A DNA stretch of 64,000 bases, from the NCBI RefSeq assembly GCF_001894805.1, contig NZ_BCWX01000002.1:1116001-1180000 (forward strand), written 5' to 3'. The DNA comes from Rhodococcus globerulus NBRC 14531 (GTDB lineage: Bacteria > Actinomycetota > Actinomycetes > Mycobacteriales > Mycobacteriaceae). The position numbers and the translations under genes are program-made. Below, piece after piece: positions 10,887 to 20,545 of this stretch (the first letter of the stretch is position 1; each line of letters begins with the position of its first letter). A model generated the notes under the pieces. The model was not told the DNA's origin. It worked only from the letters and a program-made list of their open reading frames with translations, and searched no databases.

Positions 10887-11762
10887 ATGCGAATCGGCAT
10901 CAGTACACCGGTCGTGAGCGTCATCCCAGGCCGGACGGCGGATTGGGAACTGGACGCGGGGATCGAGGAAATCGCAGAGGTTGCGCAGCATGCCGATCGG
11001 CGTGGCTTCCATTTCGTCACCTGTAGCGAACACATCGGTATGCCCTCCGACGTATGGTCGCCTCAGCTGCCCAATGGGCGTGGAACGCGCTATTGGGATC
11101 CTCTGGCAACCCTGTCGTATCTGGCGGGAAAGACCGAGCGCCTACGCCTAGTGACGAACATCCTTGTCCTCGGCTATCACCATCCCCTCGAGATCGCCAA
11201 GCGATACGGGACTCTGGACCGGATGAGCGGCGGGCGCGTGGTTCTGGGCTTGGGCGTAGGGACCGTCGAGGCAGAGTTCAAGGCACTGGGCGTGCCGTTC
11301 GAAGGACGAGGCCCGCGTGCGGATGACGCGATGCGCGCACTACGCGCATCGCTGTCACAGCTCGAACCGGAGTATCACGGAGAGTTCTATGATTTCGATG
11401 GATTGATCATCGATCCCCATGCGATCCAACCTCGCGTGCCGCTCTGGGTCGGTGGGCATAGCAAACGCGCGTTGCGGCGGGCTGTGACGCTCGGCGACGG
11501 GTGGATGCCCGGCGCACCGGACATGGAGACCCTCCGAACAATGTTGGCAGGATTTCCGGAGCGTCCCGCGGGCTTCGAGGTTATCTGCGGTGCGGACTCT
11601 CTGGACCCGGCGGCGCACCCTGATCAGGTAGAAGAGACGCTTGCCGAGATGGACGAAGCAGGCGTCACAATGGTCCCGTTCCGCCCAGTTCATCGATCAC
11701 TGGCGCACTATCTCGAACAACTCGATGCGATGGCTGCATTGGAGAACTTCACGCCGCTGTGA
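10887..11762 (+). CDS. LLM-class F420-dependent oxidoreductase (TIGR03619-like)
   Basis: This 291-residue luciferase-like TIM-barrel protein probably uses coenzyme F420. Typical features are MRIGISTPV at the start, FVTCSEHIGMP, TNILVLGYHHPLEIAKRYGTLDRMSGGR-type beta/alpha segments, and a VPLWVGGHSKRALRRAV phosphate-binding section. The ATG at 10887 has GAAGGGG 9 bases upstream; an in-frame ATG at 10854 has none. Substrate unknown. Confidence 0.85.
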   Translation: MRIGISTPVVSVIPGRTADWELDAGIEEIAEVAQHADRRGFHFVTCSEHIGMPSDVWSPQLPNGRGTRYWDPLATLSYLAGKTERLRLVTNILVLGYHHPLEIAKRYGTLDRMSGGRVVLGLGVGTVEAEFKALGVPFEGRGPRADDAMRALRASLSQLEPEYHGEFYDFDGLIIDPHAIQPRVPLWVGGHSKRALRRAVTLGDGWMPGAPDMETLRTMLAGFPERPAGFEVICGADSLDPAAHPDQVEETLAEMDEAGVTMVPFRPVHRSLAHYLEQLDAMAALENFTPL

Positions 11763-11900
11763 TCCGTCGGAGTTCCCGAAGAGAAAGCCCGCGGCGCTTC
11801 ACCCGGTCGGGATGAGGCGGGAGAGTGCACCCGTGGTCAACGATGGGATCACGAATCACCTCCCGGACGAAGGGCGCCACATGTCGTATCTCGGGGCTAC

Positions 11901-13590
11901 ATGAGCGCAGTTCTGGGTCGCATACGTGCTCTGCTGCCGCGCGAGCGAATGACCCGAGCCGATGTGATCGCGGGTCTTCCCGGCGCGATCGGTAGCGTGC
12001 CTGACGGTATGGCGTCGGGTGTGCTCGCCGGAGTGAGTCCGCTGCACGGTCTTTATGCGAGCATGGCCGGCCGGGTATTCGGAGGATTGTCCACCAGTAC
12101 CCGTCTGATGGTGGTCACCACCACGAGTGCCTCAGCACTGGCGGCGGGGTCGGCTCTGACGGATATCCCTGATGAGGACCGATCTGCGGCTCTGGTGATG
12201 CTTACCCTCGTCGCCGGTGGCGTGATGATCGTGGCCGCCGTCTTGCGGCTGGGGAGATACACGCGCTTCGTCTCACATTCCGTGATGACCGCATTTCTGC
12301 TCGGGGTTGCGGCCAACATCGCGTTCGGTCAGATCCCGGCGCTGTTGGGGGTCGACGCGGAAGGCGGGTTTGCGCTCGCGAAGGCAGTGAATGTGTTGAC
12401 GCACCCGGGGGAGATCGACTGGCGGTCCGCGGTGGTGGGCGTCAGTGCCCTGATACTCATGTGGGCATTGGGACAGACCCGGTTGCGGTTGTACGCATCG
12501 TTGGTTGCGCTGCTCGTGCCGACCGTTCTTGTGGTGGCGTTGGGTTGGGATTCCGTGAGCCGCGTTTCCGACATCGCGACTATCCCCACTGGATTCCCGA
12601 TCCCGGGTCTTCCCGATCTGACCGTGCTGAGCCCCGCCCTGCTCAGTGGCGCGCTGACGGTAGCGGTCATTGTGCTGGTCCAAGGTGCCGGAGTGGCCGA
12701 ATCCGCCCCAAATCCGGACGGCTCACGCTCGTCCGCCAATCGAGACTTCACTGCGCAAGGTGTCGGCAACGTCGCTGCGTCCTTGCTCCGCGGGATGCCA
12801 GTCGGAGGATCGGTGGGGCAGACTGCGCTCAATCGCACAGCGGGTGCCCGTACCCGTTGGGCAGCGATCTGGTCGGGTTTGTGGCTGGTTGTCCTGCTTC
12901 GCGGGACTGGTCGGGCAAGTGCCCATGCCAACCCTCGCAGCTGTCCTGATTGTGGCAGCTGCCGGGTCCCTGGATCCGGCCAAGCTGTCGGCCATCTGGA
13001 GCAGCGGATATACCTCCCGGGTCGTGTTCGGTACAACGCTGATGGCGACGCTGTTGCTGCCGGTCACAGCCGCGGTGGGAATCGGGGTCGCGCTCTCACT
13101 GATCCTGCAGCTGAACCAGGAAGCCATCGACCTCAAGGTGGTTCGCCTGCGGGTGGACGGTAACCAACTGGTCGAGGCGAGCGCACCGAAACAACTCTCC
13201 GACAACGAGATCGTGATACTCGACGTGTACGGCAGCCTGTTCTACGCGGGAGCGCGCACGCTTGCGGCGCATCTGCCGGATCCCGCCGGTGCGAGGTCGC
13301 CGGTGGTGATCCTGCGGCTGAGGGGGCGCACGACGGTGAGCGCAACGTTCTTCACCATCGTCGCGGATTATGCTCGTCGACTCGACGCGGTTGGCGGTCA
13401 GCTGCACCTCAGTGGGATCGACCCGCGCATTCGCGACTACTGGACCGACGAACTCCTCGCCGCGCATGGGGTGAGCATCGAGTTCCACCCTGCCACCGCA
13501 ACTATCGGCGAATCGACCCTCGCAGCGTATGCCGAGGCCAGAGTTCGGACGCACGACGGCGACAATCCGCCACGCGAAACGCCTTGTTAG
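11901..13590 (+). pseudogene. SulP/SLC26-family anion transporter, frameshifted
   Basis: The reading frame encodes a SulP transporter core (multiple membrane segments, GSVPDGMASGVLAGVSPLHGLYAS near the start) up to about 12896 and then fails. The remaining transporter helix (FAGLVGQVPMPTLAAVLIVAA) and a cytoplasmic STAS domain (NEIVILDVYGSLFYAGARTL, then VVILRLRGRTTVSATF) continue in the +1 frame to 13590. Total length is 3n+1, so one extra base, probably the C near 12897, accounts for the break. Restoring the frame gives about 562 residues, normal for the family. It could be a real inactivating mutation, programmed slippage or a sequencing error; there is no obvious slippery heptamer. Sulfate, bicarbonate or dicarboxylate are possible substrates. 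Confidence 0.8.
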
Positions 13591-13612
13591 TTCTACTGCA
13601 GTTAGTTCTACT
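13586..13612 (+). repeat. Short direct repeat GTTAGTTCTACT
   Basis: Two exact 12-bp copies start 15 bases apart (13586 and 13601), the first overlapping the stop of the SulP remnant. This could be a small tandem duplication or paired binding sites upstream of hemH. Confidence 0.5.
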
Positions 13613-13668
13613 ACAACAGTGCGTACCCGGGTTTTGTCTGCCGATCGGCATCGCGCAAGATTGAAGGC

Positions 13669-14736
13669 ATGACTGTTGGTGTGGACGACAAGTTCGATGC
13701 TCTTCTCGTGTTGTCGTTCGGCGGTCCCGAAAAACCCGAGGACGTTCGACCCTTTCTCGAAAACGTCACGCGGGGAAGGGGAGTTCCACCTGAGCGTCTT
13801 GATGCGGTCGTTGAGCACTACATGCACTTCGGTGGAGTTTCACCGATCAATGCACTCAATCGAGATTTGATCGAGCGAGTCCGGGGTGAACTGGCAACGG
13901 CGGGGCTGGATCTTCCGATCTACTTCGGAAACCGCAACTGGCACCCCATGGTCGAGGACACTGTGGCACAGATGCGCGACGATGGTATCCGTAACGCGGC
14001 CGTCTTTGCCACGTCGGCGTGGGGCGGGTACTCGGGGTGCCGTCAGTACCACGAGGACATCGTCCGTGCGCGTGAAGCGGTCGGTGACGGCGCACCGACA
14101 TTGACCAAACTTCGTCAGTATTACGACCATCCTCTGGTCATCGGCGCGTTTGCCGACGGAGTCCGGGCGGCGCGCGCGGCTCTGCCCGAGGCGACTCGAG
14201 AGGGCGCTCGGCTGGTGTTCACGGCGCATTCGGTACCGATCGCCGCCGACAGAAATGCCGGACCGCCCGAGCTGGGCGGCAACCTGTACAGCCGTCAGGT
14301 CGCTGAAGCCTCGCGCCTGGTTGCCGGCGCTGTGGGCGTCGATGATTTTGATCTTGTGTGGCAGTCACGATCCGGCCCGCCGCAGGTGCCGTGGCTCGAC
14401 CCTGACATCTGCGATCATCTGGATATGTTGTCCACCAAGGATGTTCGCGCGGTGATCGTATGTCCTGTCGGTTTTGTCTCCGACCACCTCGAAGTGGTGT
14501 GGGATCTCGACACCGAGGCCAAGGACAAAGCCGCAGAACTTGGAATGGATTTTGTTCGGGCGGCAACGCCGGGCCGGGACCCACGTTTTGCTCAATTGGT
14601 ACCGACGCTCATTTCCGAACGTCTGGCCGGTGAGCCGCCGCTCCGCCTCGGGGTCGAGCCGTTGCTCGGCTCGACCACCAACGGCGTTTCCTGCGCGGTC
14701 AACTGTTGTGCCGCAGTGCAGCGGCCTAAGCGCTGA
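13669..14736 (+). CDS. hemH: Ferrochelatase (coproporphyrin III type)
   Basis: This 355-residue enzyme inserts Fe(II) into the porphyrin ring. Actinobacteria generally use the coproporphyrin-dependent route, so coproporphyrin III is the likely substrate (CpfC). The [23 protein letters not shown]-terminus, the catalytic His in FTAHSVP, and [18 protein letters not shown] are family hallmarks. Cys residues near the end ([10 protein letters not shown]) suit the [2Fe-2S] cluster found in actinobacterial ferrochelatases. It normally follows inhA in mycobacteria. Confidence 0.96.
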   Translation: MTVGVDDKFDALLVLSFGGPEKPEDVRPFLENVTRGRGVPPERLDAVVEHYMHFGGVSPINALNRDLIERVRGELATAGLDLPIYFGNRNWHPMVEDTVAQMRDDGIRNAAVFATSAWGGYSGCRQYHEDIVRAREAVGDGAPTLTKLRQYYDHPLVIGAFADGVRAARAALPEATREGARLVFTAHSVPIAADRNAGPPELGGNLYSRQVAEASRLVAGAVGVDDFDLVWQSRSGPPQVPWLDPDICDHLDMLSTKDVRAVIVCPVGFVSDHLEVVWDLDTEAKDKAAELGMDFVRAATPGRDPRFAQLVPTLISERLAGEPPLRLGVEPLLGSTTNGVSCAVNCCAAVQRPKR

Positions 14737-14742
14737 GCGCTT
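14728..14742. terminator. Palindrome at the hemH 3' end
   Basis: AAGCGCT-G-AGCGCTT is a perfect palindrome that contains the hemH stop and sits at the junction with the convergent gene ending at 14747. It may act as a weak bidirectional terminator; no T-run is visible. Confidence 0.35.
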
Positions 14743-14746
14743 CGAG

Positions 14747-15355
14747 CTATGCGTTGGGCTGCTTCAGCTTTCCGCACGGGCCTGGCACCGTCGACGTGCT
14801 TCGTGAGGTCAGCAGGGCGGCGACGATCGCCTGGTCTTCGGCACTCAGCGACGGATCGATGTAGTTGAGCGACGGCGCACCTAGTTCACGGACGCGTCCG
14901 GCAAGCGTTGCGACAAACGACACCTTCTCTTCGTCGCCCCGGTTTGCTTCGTGGATCTGGAGGACGGATACCGGAAACTTGCGCAGTGTGACCGGCAGGA
15001 AACGAGCGGCCAGAACATGGTCGACGTTGAATCCGGCCCACACTCCCTGGTTTGCTTCCACGCACTCGGCGTCGGAGTGCGCTGCACTCTCGCCGATGTA
15101 CTTGCGCGGCGGGACCAACTTCTTGGGGGCAAGCTCGGACGCGCCCTGCTGCAGGACCGGATAGTCGCCGTCTGTGTACATCCACGGCTGGTTTGCCATC
15201 GTGATGAGTCGGCCGGCATCCAAATCGGGTAGGTACCGGGACTTGAGGAGGAAGGCCACGCTGTCGACCGAGATGCCCAACAGTTCGGCGGCCTTCTGAC
15301 GACTCATGGCGAAGGTCGGCGTGTTCTTCGGGGCGATCTGGATCAGGTTGACCAT
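14747..15355 (-). CDS. HTH domain protein of unknown function
   Basis: This 202-residue protein has an N-terminal excisionase/MerR-like helix-turn-helix (MSRQKAAELLGISVDSVAFLL, about residues 17-37) that probably binds DNA or recognises a small ligand. A longer C-terminal region (about 60-200) resembles nothing I know. AGGAGTTCAC sits directly before the ATG. It converges on hemH with a gap of about 10 bases. Possible transcription regulator; target unknown. Confidence 0.75.
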   Translation of the reverse strand: MVNLIQIAPKNTPTFAMSRQKAAELLGISVDSVAFLLKSRYLPDLDAGRLITMANQPWMYTDGDYPVLQQGASELAPKKLVPPRKYIGESAAHSDAECVEANQGVWAGFNVDHVLAARFLPVTLRKFPVSVLQIHEANRGDEEKVSFVATLAGRVRELGAPSLNYIDPSLSAEDQAIVAALLTSRSTSTVPGPCGKLKQPNA

Positions 15356-15463
15356 GTGAACTCCTGTAGATGTTCAGTTGTTGCGGCGTGTCGGTACAGC
15401 TGACATGACTATTCGGCGATTATCAACCTCTAGCTCATTTTCGTGGCCTATGTGAGTGTGATG

Positions 15464-15847
15464 TCACCAACCGAGCTCTCGTAAACGGGGATCTCCGATG
15501 CCGAAGTGATGACCGATCTCGTGAATCACTGTGCGTCGTACCTGCTCGACAACCTCGTCTTCGGTGGAGCAGATCGAGCAGATCGATCGACGGTAGATGG
15601 TGATGCGGTCGGGAAGTACACCGGCGTAGGTGGTTGTTCGCTTCGTGAGCGGAATTCCCTGGTACAAACCGAGCAGTCCGGGTGGGCCACCTTCGAGTTG
15701 AACGGTCACCGCAACATTGGCCATTTCGCGACCGAGTTTGGGCGGCAAGGTGTCCAAGGCGCGTTTGACCATGTCCTCGAACTGGGCGTCGTCGACGTCG
15801 ATCATCTGACTATTGTGCGGGAATCGCGCACCTGGGGGTGTGTCCAT
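15464..15847 (-). CDS. Zincin-like metallopeptidase (PF06262 type)
   Basis: This 127-residue protein carries the zinc-binding motif HEIGHHFGIGD (residues 109-119) near its C-terminus, as in the small zincin-like family. The ITIYRRSI and EVVEQVRRTVIHEIGHH sections are characteristic. An internal Met at residue 15 (position 15805) matches the usual start of homologues and leaves room for a promoter, so the protein may be 113 residues; neither start has a clear ribosome binding site. It is divergent from the HTH gene at 15883. Substrate unknown. Confidence 0.82.
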   Translation of the reverse strand: MDTPPGARFPHNSQMIDVDDAQFEDMVKRALDTLPPKLGREMANVAVTVQLEGGPPGLLGLYQGIPLTKRTTTYAGVLPDRITIYRRSICSICSTEDEVVEQVRRTVIHEIGHHFGIGDPRLRELGW

Positions 15848-15882
15848 CTGGAAACAGTGCAGCGTGCGGCTATGTTGGTGGA

Positions 15883-16371
15883 GTGGCCGATGATCTGTAC
15901 CAGCGTTACGAATTCACGTTTATCGTTCCCTTGCTGACGCTCTCGCAGGAACAGATGCTCGCCAAGTCCCTGGGTGGACGGGTGGAGGAGCGAAAAGGTC
16001 TGCAGTTGTTGACTCTCACCGCGGAAGGCATGCGGGCGGCGACGACCGCGATCACTCTTGTCGACCAACTTGCCGGCTCCGGTGTGCGACCCGAGCGGAC
16101 TCATCCGGATCTGGTGTCCCGGCAGGACATCGCAGATCGTGCGGGTGTCACGCGGCAAGCCGTCGGGCAGTGGGTGCGCGGAGTTCGGCAAGCGTCGACG
16201 CCCTTCCCCGTTCCCTACAACTCGGTGGCGGGTGGCATCTGGTTCTGGGGAGATGTTCTGGCGTGGTTGCGTCGTCAGGGATACGGGCAGGACACAGGCT
16301 TGCGGTACCCGACGCTAGATGAGCACATTCGAATCGACCGGCATATTGCGATCAACCACAAAACTCCCTGA
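15883..16371 (+). CDS. Helix-turn-helix DNA-binding protein
   Basis: This protein of about 162 residues has a helix-turn-helix near its middle (SRQDIADRAGVTRQAVGQWV), followed by an IWFWGDVLAWLRRQG section, a pattern common in small actinobacterial predicted regulators. The N-terminal part (YEFTFIVPLLTLSQEQML) is a short alpha/beta segment. I chose the GTG at 15883; the frame is open from a GTG at 15838 but that would overlap the divergent zincin gene. Target unknown. Confidence 0.7.
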   Translation: MADDLYQRYEFTFIVPLLTLSQEQMLAKSLGGRVEERKGLQLLTLTAEGMRAATTAITLVDQLAGSGVRPERTHPDLVSRQDIADRAGVTRQAVGQWVRGVRQASTPFPVPYNSVAGGIWFWGDVLAWLRRQGYGQDTGLRYPTLDEHIRIDRHIAINHKTP

Positions 16372-16381
16372 CGTCAGCTCC

Positions 16382-16396
16382 AGCAAACTGTTTGCT
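16382..16396. promoter_or_regulatory. AGCAAAC-T-GTTTGCT palindrome upstream of hypX
   Basis: A perfect 15-bp palindrome with 7-bp arms lies just after the HTH gene and about 135 bases before hypX. A second inverted pair, TAGGTA at 16426-16431 and TACCTA at 16445-16450, follows. Both are operator candidates, perhaps for the neighbouring HTH protein. Confidence 0.4.
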
Positions 16397-16532
16397 TGAT
16401 AGTAGCTGTTGAAACAAACCGACTGTAGGTATATGGTCCCCAAGTACCTAATTCAACCTATCGGTGCGTTGGTCGTGCTTGGGGGAGCCTGGTCTACGCC
16501 GTTGATACCCGACTATGCAAGCAGGGGAATTC

Positions 16533-18335
16533 ATGGTTTCGACCCCCAGGGCGATCTCGTCAGCTGTGTCGCTGACGGTTGCCTCGAATGACGTGATGTC
16601 ACCACCAGCAACATCTAGGCAACGTAGCGGTTGGGTGAGCGGGCAGCGATTGCGCACTGTCGCTGCTGGCCTGTTTGCCCGAAACCAGCCAAGCGAGTCG
16701 CCGACGCCGACGCCGACGCCGACGCGCACGGTGCTACTTCTTGTCACCTCGGACAACGGGCTGTCGCAGCGGGCGGCGCTGGTGTTGCGCGAGGCCGGCC
16801 ATCGAGTGCGGACGGCAGTGGTGTCGGACGCGGAGTCGGCGCTCGTGGCCACTGCACCTGACGACTTCGATCTCATCATCTGCCCGTATCTGAAAGTTTA
16901 TATACCGGAAGAGATTTGGCGAAGACGGACGACGATCATCATCCATCCCGGACCGCCAGGGGATCGAGGTCCCTCTTCGCTGGACTGGGCGATCGCGGAT
17001 GGCGAGAGCACCTGGGGCGTCACGGCATTACAAGCTCGCGAGGAACTCGACGGTGGACCGGTGTGGGCGTGGCGAACCTTCGACCTGTGCGCCGGTGCCC
17101 CCAAATCTGCGGTCTACAACGATGCGGTTACCGCCGCAGCGGTGGAGTGCATCCAGGAAGTAGTCGACAAGTTCGGAACTCCGGATTTTGTGCCGCTTAC
17201 CTCGGAATCGGTACCGCGGCCGGTAGCCTCCGCCAAGACGCGGCCGGTCATGAAACAAGCAGATCGCGCATTCTCGTGGTCACAGGACGCACCGAGCATC
17301 ATGCGCGCGATCAATGCGGCGGACGGTTTTCCCGGTGTGAACACCGAATTGGGACTCGACCGTGTATTTGTCTACGACGCGCACCTGGACGCGCATGTCG
17401 ACGCCGACCCCGGCACCATTCTCGAGTATCACCACGAGGCAATCCGTGTTGCCACCGGCGCCGGGACCGTCTGGATCGGCCAAGCGCGCCCTGAAGGTCC
17501 GGCAGGTTTCAAGCTCCCGGCGACAGCCGTGGTTCGCCCAGGCACCTTTGTTCCGCAGGTGCAAGACAGTCGCTACCCGGGTATCGATTACCACCGGGAC
17601 GGCGACATCGGCTACCTCTCCTTCCGTTGCTACAACGGCGCGATGAGCACCGCGCAGTGCCGACGGTTAGCCGATCGTCTGCGCTGGGCCATCGAACTTG
17701 ATACCAAGGTTTTGGTGTTGACCGGTGATTACAGCGGATTCAGCAACGGTATTCACCTCAATGTGATCGAGGCCGCCGCCGATCAGGCCGGTGAAGCGTG
17801 GTCGAACATCAAGGCCATCAACTCGGTCGCGAACCAGATCGTCAATTGCGTCGACCAGGTGATCGTTGCCGCCTTCACCGGAAATGCCGGCGCCGGCGGC
17901 GTCATGCTTCCACTCGGTGCCGACGTCGTCGCAGCCCGGGACGGTGTAGTTCTCAATCCGCACTACGCCACGATGGGTTTGTTCGGCTCGGAATTGCACA
18001 CGTACACGCTTCCCGTCCGGGTTGGTGACTACCAGGCTCGGCGGCTGCTTTCGGAGTGTCAACCCATCAGCATCGGTCAGGCTCGACAGATCGGACTTGT
18101 TGATGCCATCGGGCCTCGCGATCCGATTCGTTTCGAGTCGTGGCTGAACAAGATCGCAACAGACCTTCTCGTCGGGGATCGGCGGAAAGCGATGCTCGAG
18201 AAGAAACGATCGCGGCTCGCACTCGATCCGGTCGCGCCGTACGAACAGCGGGAGCTCGAGGAAATGAAGAGCGACATGTTCGGTGATCGCAACGGGTTCG
18301 CGGAGAAACGTCGAAAATTCGTTCGCAAGTTGTGA
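16533..18335 (+). CDS. hypX: HypX-like formyltransferase/enoyl-CoA hydratase fusion
   Basis: This protein of about 600 residues fuses an N-terminal 10-formyl-THF hydrolase/transferase-like domain (IIIHPGPPGDRGPSSLDW around residues 130-150) to a C-terminal crotonase domain (LTGDYSGFSNGIHLNVIEAA, FTGNAGAGGVMLPLGADVV, NPHYATMGLFGSE). This is the HypX/HoxX architecture; HypX makes CO for the [NiFe]-hydrogenase active site from formyl-THF under oxic conditions. AGGGG precedes the ATG at 16533. The first 60 residues are low-complexity (PTPTPTPTRT) and may be spurious. No hydrogenase gene is in this window, so it is an orphan here. Confidence 0.85.
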   Translation: MVSTPRAISSAVSLTVASNDVMSPPATSRQRSGWVSGQRLRTVAAGLFARNQPSESPTPTPTPTRTVLLLVTSDNGLSQRAALVLREAGHRVRTAVVSDAESALVATAPDDFDLIICPYLKVYIPEEIWRRRTTIIIHPGPPGDRGPSSLDWAIADGESTWGVTALQAREELDGGPVWAWRTFDLCAGAPKSAVYNDAVTAAAVECIQEVVDKFGTPDFVPLTSESVPRPVASAKTRPVMKQADRAFSWSQDAPSIMRAINAADGFPGVNTELGLDRVFVYDAHLDAHVDADPGTILEYHHEAIRVATGAGTVWIGQARPEGPAGFKLPATAVVRPGTFVPQVQDSRYPGIDYHRDGDIGYLSFRCYNGAMSTAQCRRLADRLRWAIELDTKVLVLTGDYSGFSNGIHLNVIEAAADQAGEAWSNIKAINSVANQIVNCVDQVIVAAFTGNAGAGGVMLPLGADVVAARDGVVLNPHYATMGLFGSELHTYTLPVRVGDYQARRLLSECQPISIGQARQIGLVDAIGPRDPIRFESWLNKIATDLLVGDRRKAMLEKKRSRLALDPVAPYEQRELEEMKSDMFGDRNGFAEKRRKFVRKL

Positions 18336-18352
18336 TCGGTGACTGTCGCTGT

Positions 18353-19171
18353 CTAGTTTTCGCCCGCCGGGTGGTGTGAGGAGGCACTCGCCACCGCTGC
18401 TGTTCGAGCGGATCGCACCGCGGCCCACAGCGGCCGCAACAAGGATTCTCGGGCATGGACAGCGGAGATGCTGGGTGGTTGGTTGGTCGAATCATGCTCG
18501 GCCACAGTCAAAATGGCGGCAACCTGATCGGCGCTGTCGAGGACTTGCAGCGCCCGAGGTGCAAGGGAATCGGGGTAGCGGTGATGCGCCAGGTCGGAGA
18601 GTGCATCGGCAATTGCGGCCCGGGCATCGTCACCCGGAGTGCCGGTGGGGACGGTCTGAAGCGACAGCAACGCCGCGGCGGCGTCGCGAACGGCCTCGCG
18701 CATCGAATATTCGGCTTCTCCGAGACCGACATACTCGGCCGGCCCCGTCACGGTCGGCACGGAGTACACCGTCCAGCGCAGAACGTCGGGACCTTCATGC
18801 ACGGGAACAAGCCCGATTCCCGCAGATCCCGCAGCGCCGACCAGGACACCCTCACCGGAGCCCAACGCGGCTGCGGCGAAGCCCGTACCGGCAGGCAGCC
18901 CGCGCACATCACCCGGGGCAGGTAGCGCCAATCGTAAGTCGGTCGGTGAGATGTTCCCGGCGCGTCGCAGCACCCGGAGCAACATCGGCGCGCCACCGTC
19001 GGTGATACCCGGCCAGTCGAGTCCGAGGGCCGACGCGGTATCCGCGTCGGCGGCACCGATCAAATGCATCGGCGCCCACGCCACGAGCGCATCGATGACG
19101 TCGTCCGGGGCGCTGTCGCCGGCGAGCCATGATGCTGCCCACACGGTGAGCGTTGCGCTGGGAGAACTCAT
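18353..19171 (-). CDS. Rv1486c-like conserved actinobacterial protein
   Basis: This 272-residue, Ala-rich soluble protein has no catalytic motif that I recognise. Its size and position (between hemH and the NfeD/SPFH pair, on the opposite strand) match Rv1486c of M. tuberculosis. It converges with hypX (gap 17 bases) and diverges from the DUF3097 gene with 67 bases between starts. Function unknown. Confidence 0.8.
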   Translation of the reverse strand: MSSPSATLTVWAASWLAGDSAPDDVIDALVAWAPMHLIGAADADTASALGLDWPGITDGGAPMLLRVLRRAGNISPTDLRLALPAPGDVRGLPAGTGFAAAALGSGEGVLVGAAGSAGIGLVPVHEGPDVLRWTVYSVPTVTGPAEYVGLGEAEYSMREAVRDAAAALLSLQTVPTGTPGDDARAAIADALSDLAHHRYPDSLAPRALQVLDSADQVAAILTVAEHDSTNQPPSISAVHARESLLRPLWAAVRSARTAAVASASSHHPAGEN

Positions 19172-19238
19172 GACAGAAGAGTTTAGTTCGGCGTGGCAAC
19201 CTGTGCCCCTTGGGCGTTGTCACCTAGCGTTATCCGGC

Positions 19239-20072
19239 GTGAGCGGTGGAAACGGATACGGTGACATCTTCGCGGGCCATGCCCGCACCCAGAAACGTCA
19301 AGTGCCCCAGGTGGCGGCCGAGCGCGACCTCGTCGTCGAGGATGCGGCAACGGGATTCTGCGGCGCGGTCGTCGGATTCGAGCGCACGTACGACGGTGAT
19401 TTTGTTCGGCTCGAGGACGGCCGTTCGCAGAAGCGACTGTTTGCGATGCGTGAGGCTGCATTCCTCATCGACGGCGCACCCGTGACGTTGGTGCGACCGG
19501 CACCGAAGGCGGCGTCGGCACAGTCGGCGAGGTCCGCGTCAGGCTCGACCCGGGTTGAAGGATTACGCGCTCGCACAGCACTTCCCAGCCGGATCTGGGT
19601 GGAGGGTGTCCACGACGCAGCCCTGGTGGAACGGGTGTGGGGACACGACCTGCGCGTCGAAGGTGTAGTTGTCGAACACCTCGAGGGCTTGGACAACCTG
19701 GGGGAGCGACTTGCGGAGTTCGGCCCAGGTCCCGGGCGACGAGTCGGTGTTCTTGTCGATCACCTGGTTACCGGCTCGAAGGAAACGCAACTGACGCAGG
19801 GCCTCGGCCCGAACGTGTTGGTGACGGGCCATCCGTACATCGACGTCTGGGAAGCGGTCCGGCCGAAGTCCGTTGGAATTGCTGCCTGGCCGAAGATTCC
19901 GCGCGGTGAGGACTGGAAGACGGGGATTTGCCGCGAACTCGGCTGGGGGACACCTCAGGAAGGGTGGCGACGTGTGTACAACGCGGTGGAGAGCTTCCGC
20001 GATCTGGAAGCTCCGCTGATCGGAGCCGTCGAACAGCTTGTCGATTTTGTCACCGAGCCGAACCTGACGTAG
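19239..20072 (+). CDS. DUF3097 family protein
   Basis: This 277-residue protein belongs to the actinobacterial DUF3097 family, recognised from the VPQVAAERDLVVEDAATGFCGAVVG N-terminal section, RIWVEGVHDAALVERVWGHDLR, and GVLVDHLVTGSKE; the last two resemble Toprim/nuclease-like segments. I chose GTG at 19239 because it gives MSGGNGYGDIFAGH, like homologues. An in-frame ATG at 19170 would overlap the start of the divergent gene. Function unknown, though the Toprim-like part hints at a nucleic acid role. Confidence 0.82.
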   Translation: MSGGNGYGDIFAGHARTQKRQVPQVAAERDLVVEDAATGFCGAVVGFERTYDGDFVRLEDGRSQKRLFAMREAAFLIDGAPVTLVRPAPKAASAQSARSASGSTRVEGLRARTALPSRIWVEGVHDAALVERVWGHDLRVEGVVVEHLEGLDNLGERLAEFGPGPGRRVGVLVDHLVTGSKETQLTQGLGPNVLVTGHPYIDVWEAVRPKSVGIAAWPKIPRGEDWKTGICRELGWGTPQEGWRRVYNAVESFRDLEAPLIGAVEQLVDFVTEPNLT

Positions 20073-20109
20073 GCGCGGCGCAGATCACACTCTCTGGTTA
20101 GATGGTGTT

Positions 20110-20541
20110 GTGGCTGCACTTCTTTGGCTTGTCGGGGCACTTGTGCTCGCCGGCGCGGAAGCACTGGCAGGAGATTTCTTTCTGCTGATGCTCGCCGGTG
20201 GGGCGCTTGCTACTGCCGGTGTCAGTTCGGTCACCGATTTTCCCGTGTGGGTCGACGCCGTCATGTTCGGCGTGTTCTCGGGAGTGCTCATTCTCGGTGT
20301 TCGGCCTTTCCTGTTGCGACGCTTCGGGACTCCGCCGCCCACTCCGATGGGAATTCAAGCGCTCGAAGGTAAACGTGCCGTCGTTCTCGAAGAGGTCGGC
20401 GAGCATGCCGGTCAGGTCAAGCTGGACGGTCAGATATGGACGGCTCGCCCGCTCGACAGCGCTGACGTGTATCCAGCGGGGACAACGGTGACGGTGATGG
20501 AAATCAACGGGGCAACAGCAGTTGTCTGGAGGGGACCGTAA
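20110..20541 (+). CDS. NfeD-like membrane protein (Rv1487-like)
   Basis: This 143-residue protein has two or three transmembrane helices in its first 75 residues and a C-terminal OB-fold NfeD domain (GIQALEGKRAVVLEEV and the end VMEINGATAVVWRGP). NfeD proteins partner with SPFH/stomatin proteins in membrane microdomains, and the SPFH gene follows with near overlap (its start is 5 bases after this stop). The start is GTG. Confidence 0.9.
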   Translation: MAALLWLVGALVLAGAEALAGDFFLLMLAGGALATAGVSSVTDFPVWVDAVMFGVFSGVLILGVRPFLLRRFGTPPPTPMGIQALEGKRAVVLEEVGEHAGQVKLDGQIWTARPLDSADVYPAGTTVTVMEINGATAVVWRGP

Positions 20542-20545
20542 AAAG

